DNA from: an uncultured Porphyromonadaceae bacterium | Lineage (GTDB): Bacteria; Bacteroidota; Bacteroidia; Bacteroidales; Muribaculaceae | Direction: 5' to 3' | Length of the DNA stretch: 23,816 nucleotides | Assembly: GCA_937892215.1 (NCBI GenBank) | Contig: CALAVE010000097.1 | Span: 1-23,816 of the forward strand | Part shown: one piece after another, positions 22,829 to 23,816 of the stretch | How positions within the stretch are numbered: the stretch's first letter is position 1 | How the letters are laid out: every line of letters begins with the position of its first letter | Position numbers and translations under genes: made by a program | The notes under the pieces: generated by a model | What the model saw: the letters and a program-made list of their open reading frames with translations, nothing else | Told to the model about the DNA's origin: nothing | Database searches by the model: none

Positions 22829-23554
22829 TCAGTAAAGCAGTTGCTTCAGCACGGCCGGAGAGCGCAATGTGCCCAGCGTGGAGTTATGCAGGCGGTAGTA
22901 GGTGAGAATCACGTCGAGCATCTCATTCCGCTGGTCGCGATTGAAGCGGAACAGATGCATGTTGCCGAAAGTGATTCGTGACAGCGTGTGCAGCACTCGC
23001 GCCCGCTCCGGATCCAGAGCCGGCCTGCCCTGAGGCGCCGACGGCACGAACACGCCTTCGCGCAGGTCGAACCAATACCCGTTGCCGTAGGTCCCCATAT
23101 CGGGCTCTATGCCGATAAACGCGCCCAGATGATACAGGAAGCAGATATGGAAATTGGCCACTCCCCTGCCGGCTTGCTCCAGCAAGCGCACAGAACTCTC
23201 TATGTAGAGATAAAGAGCGTCGTTTCGCTCACGCTCTTGGATGCAATGGGTAAGCAATTCACTGATAAACATAGCAATAGCACTCTTCACGGGGTCGGAA
23301 TACACATTTGCCAGGGCATGACTTCGGCGCAAGTCGTGAAATGTACTCAAATCCCTGTTAGGCATTATATTAGCCTCAAACTCCACAAGCGACATCGGCA
23401 TAAGCATAGCATTCCGCATCCGCGCCGAGGACGTGGAGGAGTCGGGTACGATGAAGCCCATCAGTCCACGCTGGTCGGTGTAGATGTGTACTATCTTGTG
23501 GCGCTCATTCCACTTTAGGGAGTTAAGCACTATGCCTCTCAGTTTTTCTTTCAT
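22829..23554 (-). CDS. recO: DNA repair protein RecO
   Basis: A 241-residue recombination mediator that loads RecA on gapped DNA with RecR/RecF. The N-terminal OB fold begins KLRGIVLNSLKWNERHKIVHIYTDQRGLMGFIV; the following helical part (ISELLTHCIQERERNDALYLYIESSVRLLE) and FHICFLYHLGAFIGIEPD are typical of RecO in Bacteroidales. The usual zinc-binding Cys cluster of other RecO proteins is not seen. The start at 23554 is the ATG; a GTG codon at 23557 would add one residue. The gene lies between two tRNA genes on the opposite strand. No TAnnTTTG box was found upstream. Confidence 0.92.
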   Translation of the reverse strand: MKEKLRGIVLNSLKWNERHKIVHIYTDQRGLMGFIVPDSSTSSARMRNAMLMPMSLVEFEANIMPNRDLSTFHDLRRSHALANVYSDPVKSAIAMFISELLTHCIQERERNDALYLYIESSVRLLEQAGRGVANFHICFLYHLGAFIGIEPDMGTYGNGYWFDLREGVFVPSAPQGRPALDPERARVLHTLSRITFGNMHLFRFNRDQRNEMLDVILTYYRLHNSTLGTLRSPAVLKQLLY

Positions 23555-23683
23555 CACGACAGAGTCATTTCACTGACGGAAACCAAGTGCGAATTTACCC
23601 ATTTTTTGGATAAAATCACCCATGTTTTAGTTAAAAAATGCACAAATATTGGCTGATTCAGATTGATTTGGGGGCAAAGAATT

Positions 23684-23713
23684 TTGCCAATTAAAAAATC
23701 ATTACTATATTTG
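23684..23713 (+). promoter_or_regulatory. Promoter of tRNA-Glu
   Basis: TTG at 23684-23686 and TATATTTG at 23706-23713 have a 19-base spacer. The tRNA starts 30 bases after the -7 box. Confidence 0.7.
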
Positions 23714-23715
23714 CA

Positions 23716-23730
23716 CTCGCTTTTCGCGAG
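23716..23730 (+). promoter_or_regulatory. Hairpin at the predicted 5' end of the tRNA-Glu transcript
   Basis: CTCGC, TTTTC, GCGAG: a 5-pair stem with a 5-base loop, just past the -7 box and before the tRNA. Confidence 0.45.
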
Positions 23731-23742
23731 CACCACCATTTT

Positions 23743-23816
23743 GGCCCATTCGTCTATCGGCTAGGACGCAAGATTTTCATTCTTGAAAGAGCAGTTCGAT
23801 TCTGCTATGGGCTACC
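23743..23816 (+). tRNA. tRNA-Glu (anticodon TTC), 3' end at the window edge
   Basis: GGCCCAT (23743-23749) pairs with ATGGGCT (23807-23813). Anticodon stem CAAGA/TCTTG encloses TTTTCAT, anticodon TTC. The window ends after discriminator A and CC, so the CCA end is probably encoded with its last A just outside. Confidence 0.95.

Noticed and set aside
1..23816. Defence islands, toxin-antitoxin pairs, prophage or insertion sequences
   Set aside because: No transposase, integrase, terminal repeats or small paired genes of these types were seen in any frame.

Overview
The window looks chromosomal and comes from a Bacteroidota, most likely a Bacteroidales. The reasons are the many TAnnTTTG -7 boxes with a TTG-type -33 element about 19-20 bases upstream, the near absence of Shine-Dalgarno sequences, lipoproteins with OmpA, TPR and PD40 domains, a PorE-like protein, and the cmk-ispH pair. 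The coding DNA is moderately GC-rich. That would suit Muribaculaceae, but this family-level guess is inference only. No phage, insertion sequence, CRISPR array or rRNA was seen.

Layout. 1-2400: an OmpA/TPR lipoprotein, then a small secreted protein built from six 11-residue repeats, ending in a terminator. 2425-6650: ribonuclease R (minus) divergent from an acetyl-CoA hydrolase/CoA-transferase (plus) that has a structured leader and a strong terminator. 6702-9622: a secreted DUF6259-type putative glycosidase (minus) divergent from a GYF_2 membrane protein. 9713-11700: a dus-type tRNA-dihydrouridine synthase overlapping a family 2 glycosyltransferase. 11738-14387: a D-2-hydroxyacid dehydrogenase (minus) divergent from menA, whose end overlaps a convergent AlkZ-related gene. 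14518-16152: tRNA-Lys with its terminator, then an N-acetylmuramoyl-L-alanine amidase. 16256-18619: cmk, ispH and a TIGR02757 gene, probably one operon. 18620-20332: an rsmI-like methyltransferase and an MBL-fold hydrolase, an operon on minus. 20581-22563: the PorE-like protein. 22685-23816: tRNA-Arg with a terminator, recO (minus), and tRNA-Glu running into the window edge.

Most genes are housekeeping: RNA decay and modification, menaquinone and isoprenoid precursors, nucleotide kinase, recombination repair, cell-wall hydrolysis and acyl-CoA/acetate exchange. The least ordinary items are the 11-residue-repeat protein at 1986-2306, which I suspect is a relative of the 7(1) 'septoil' knotted proteins (DUF6150); the orphan DUF6259 enzyme; and short hairpins placed right at the predicted 5' ends of several transcripts. 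I did not find a clear multi-gene undescribed system. No gene-free stretch exceeds about 300 bases. Bases 1-205 hold only a weak promoter-like site and no gene I can support.
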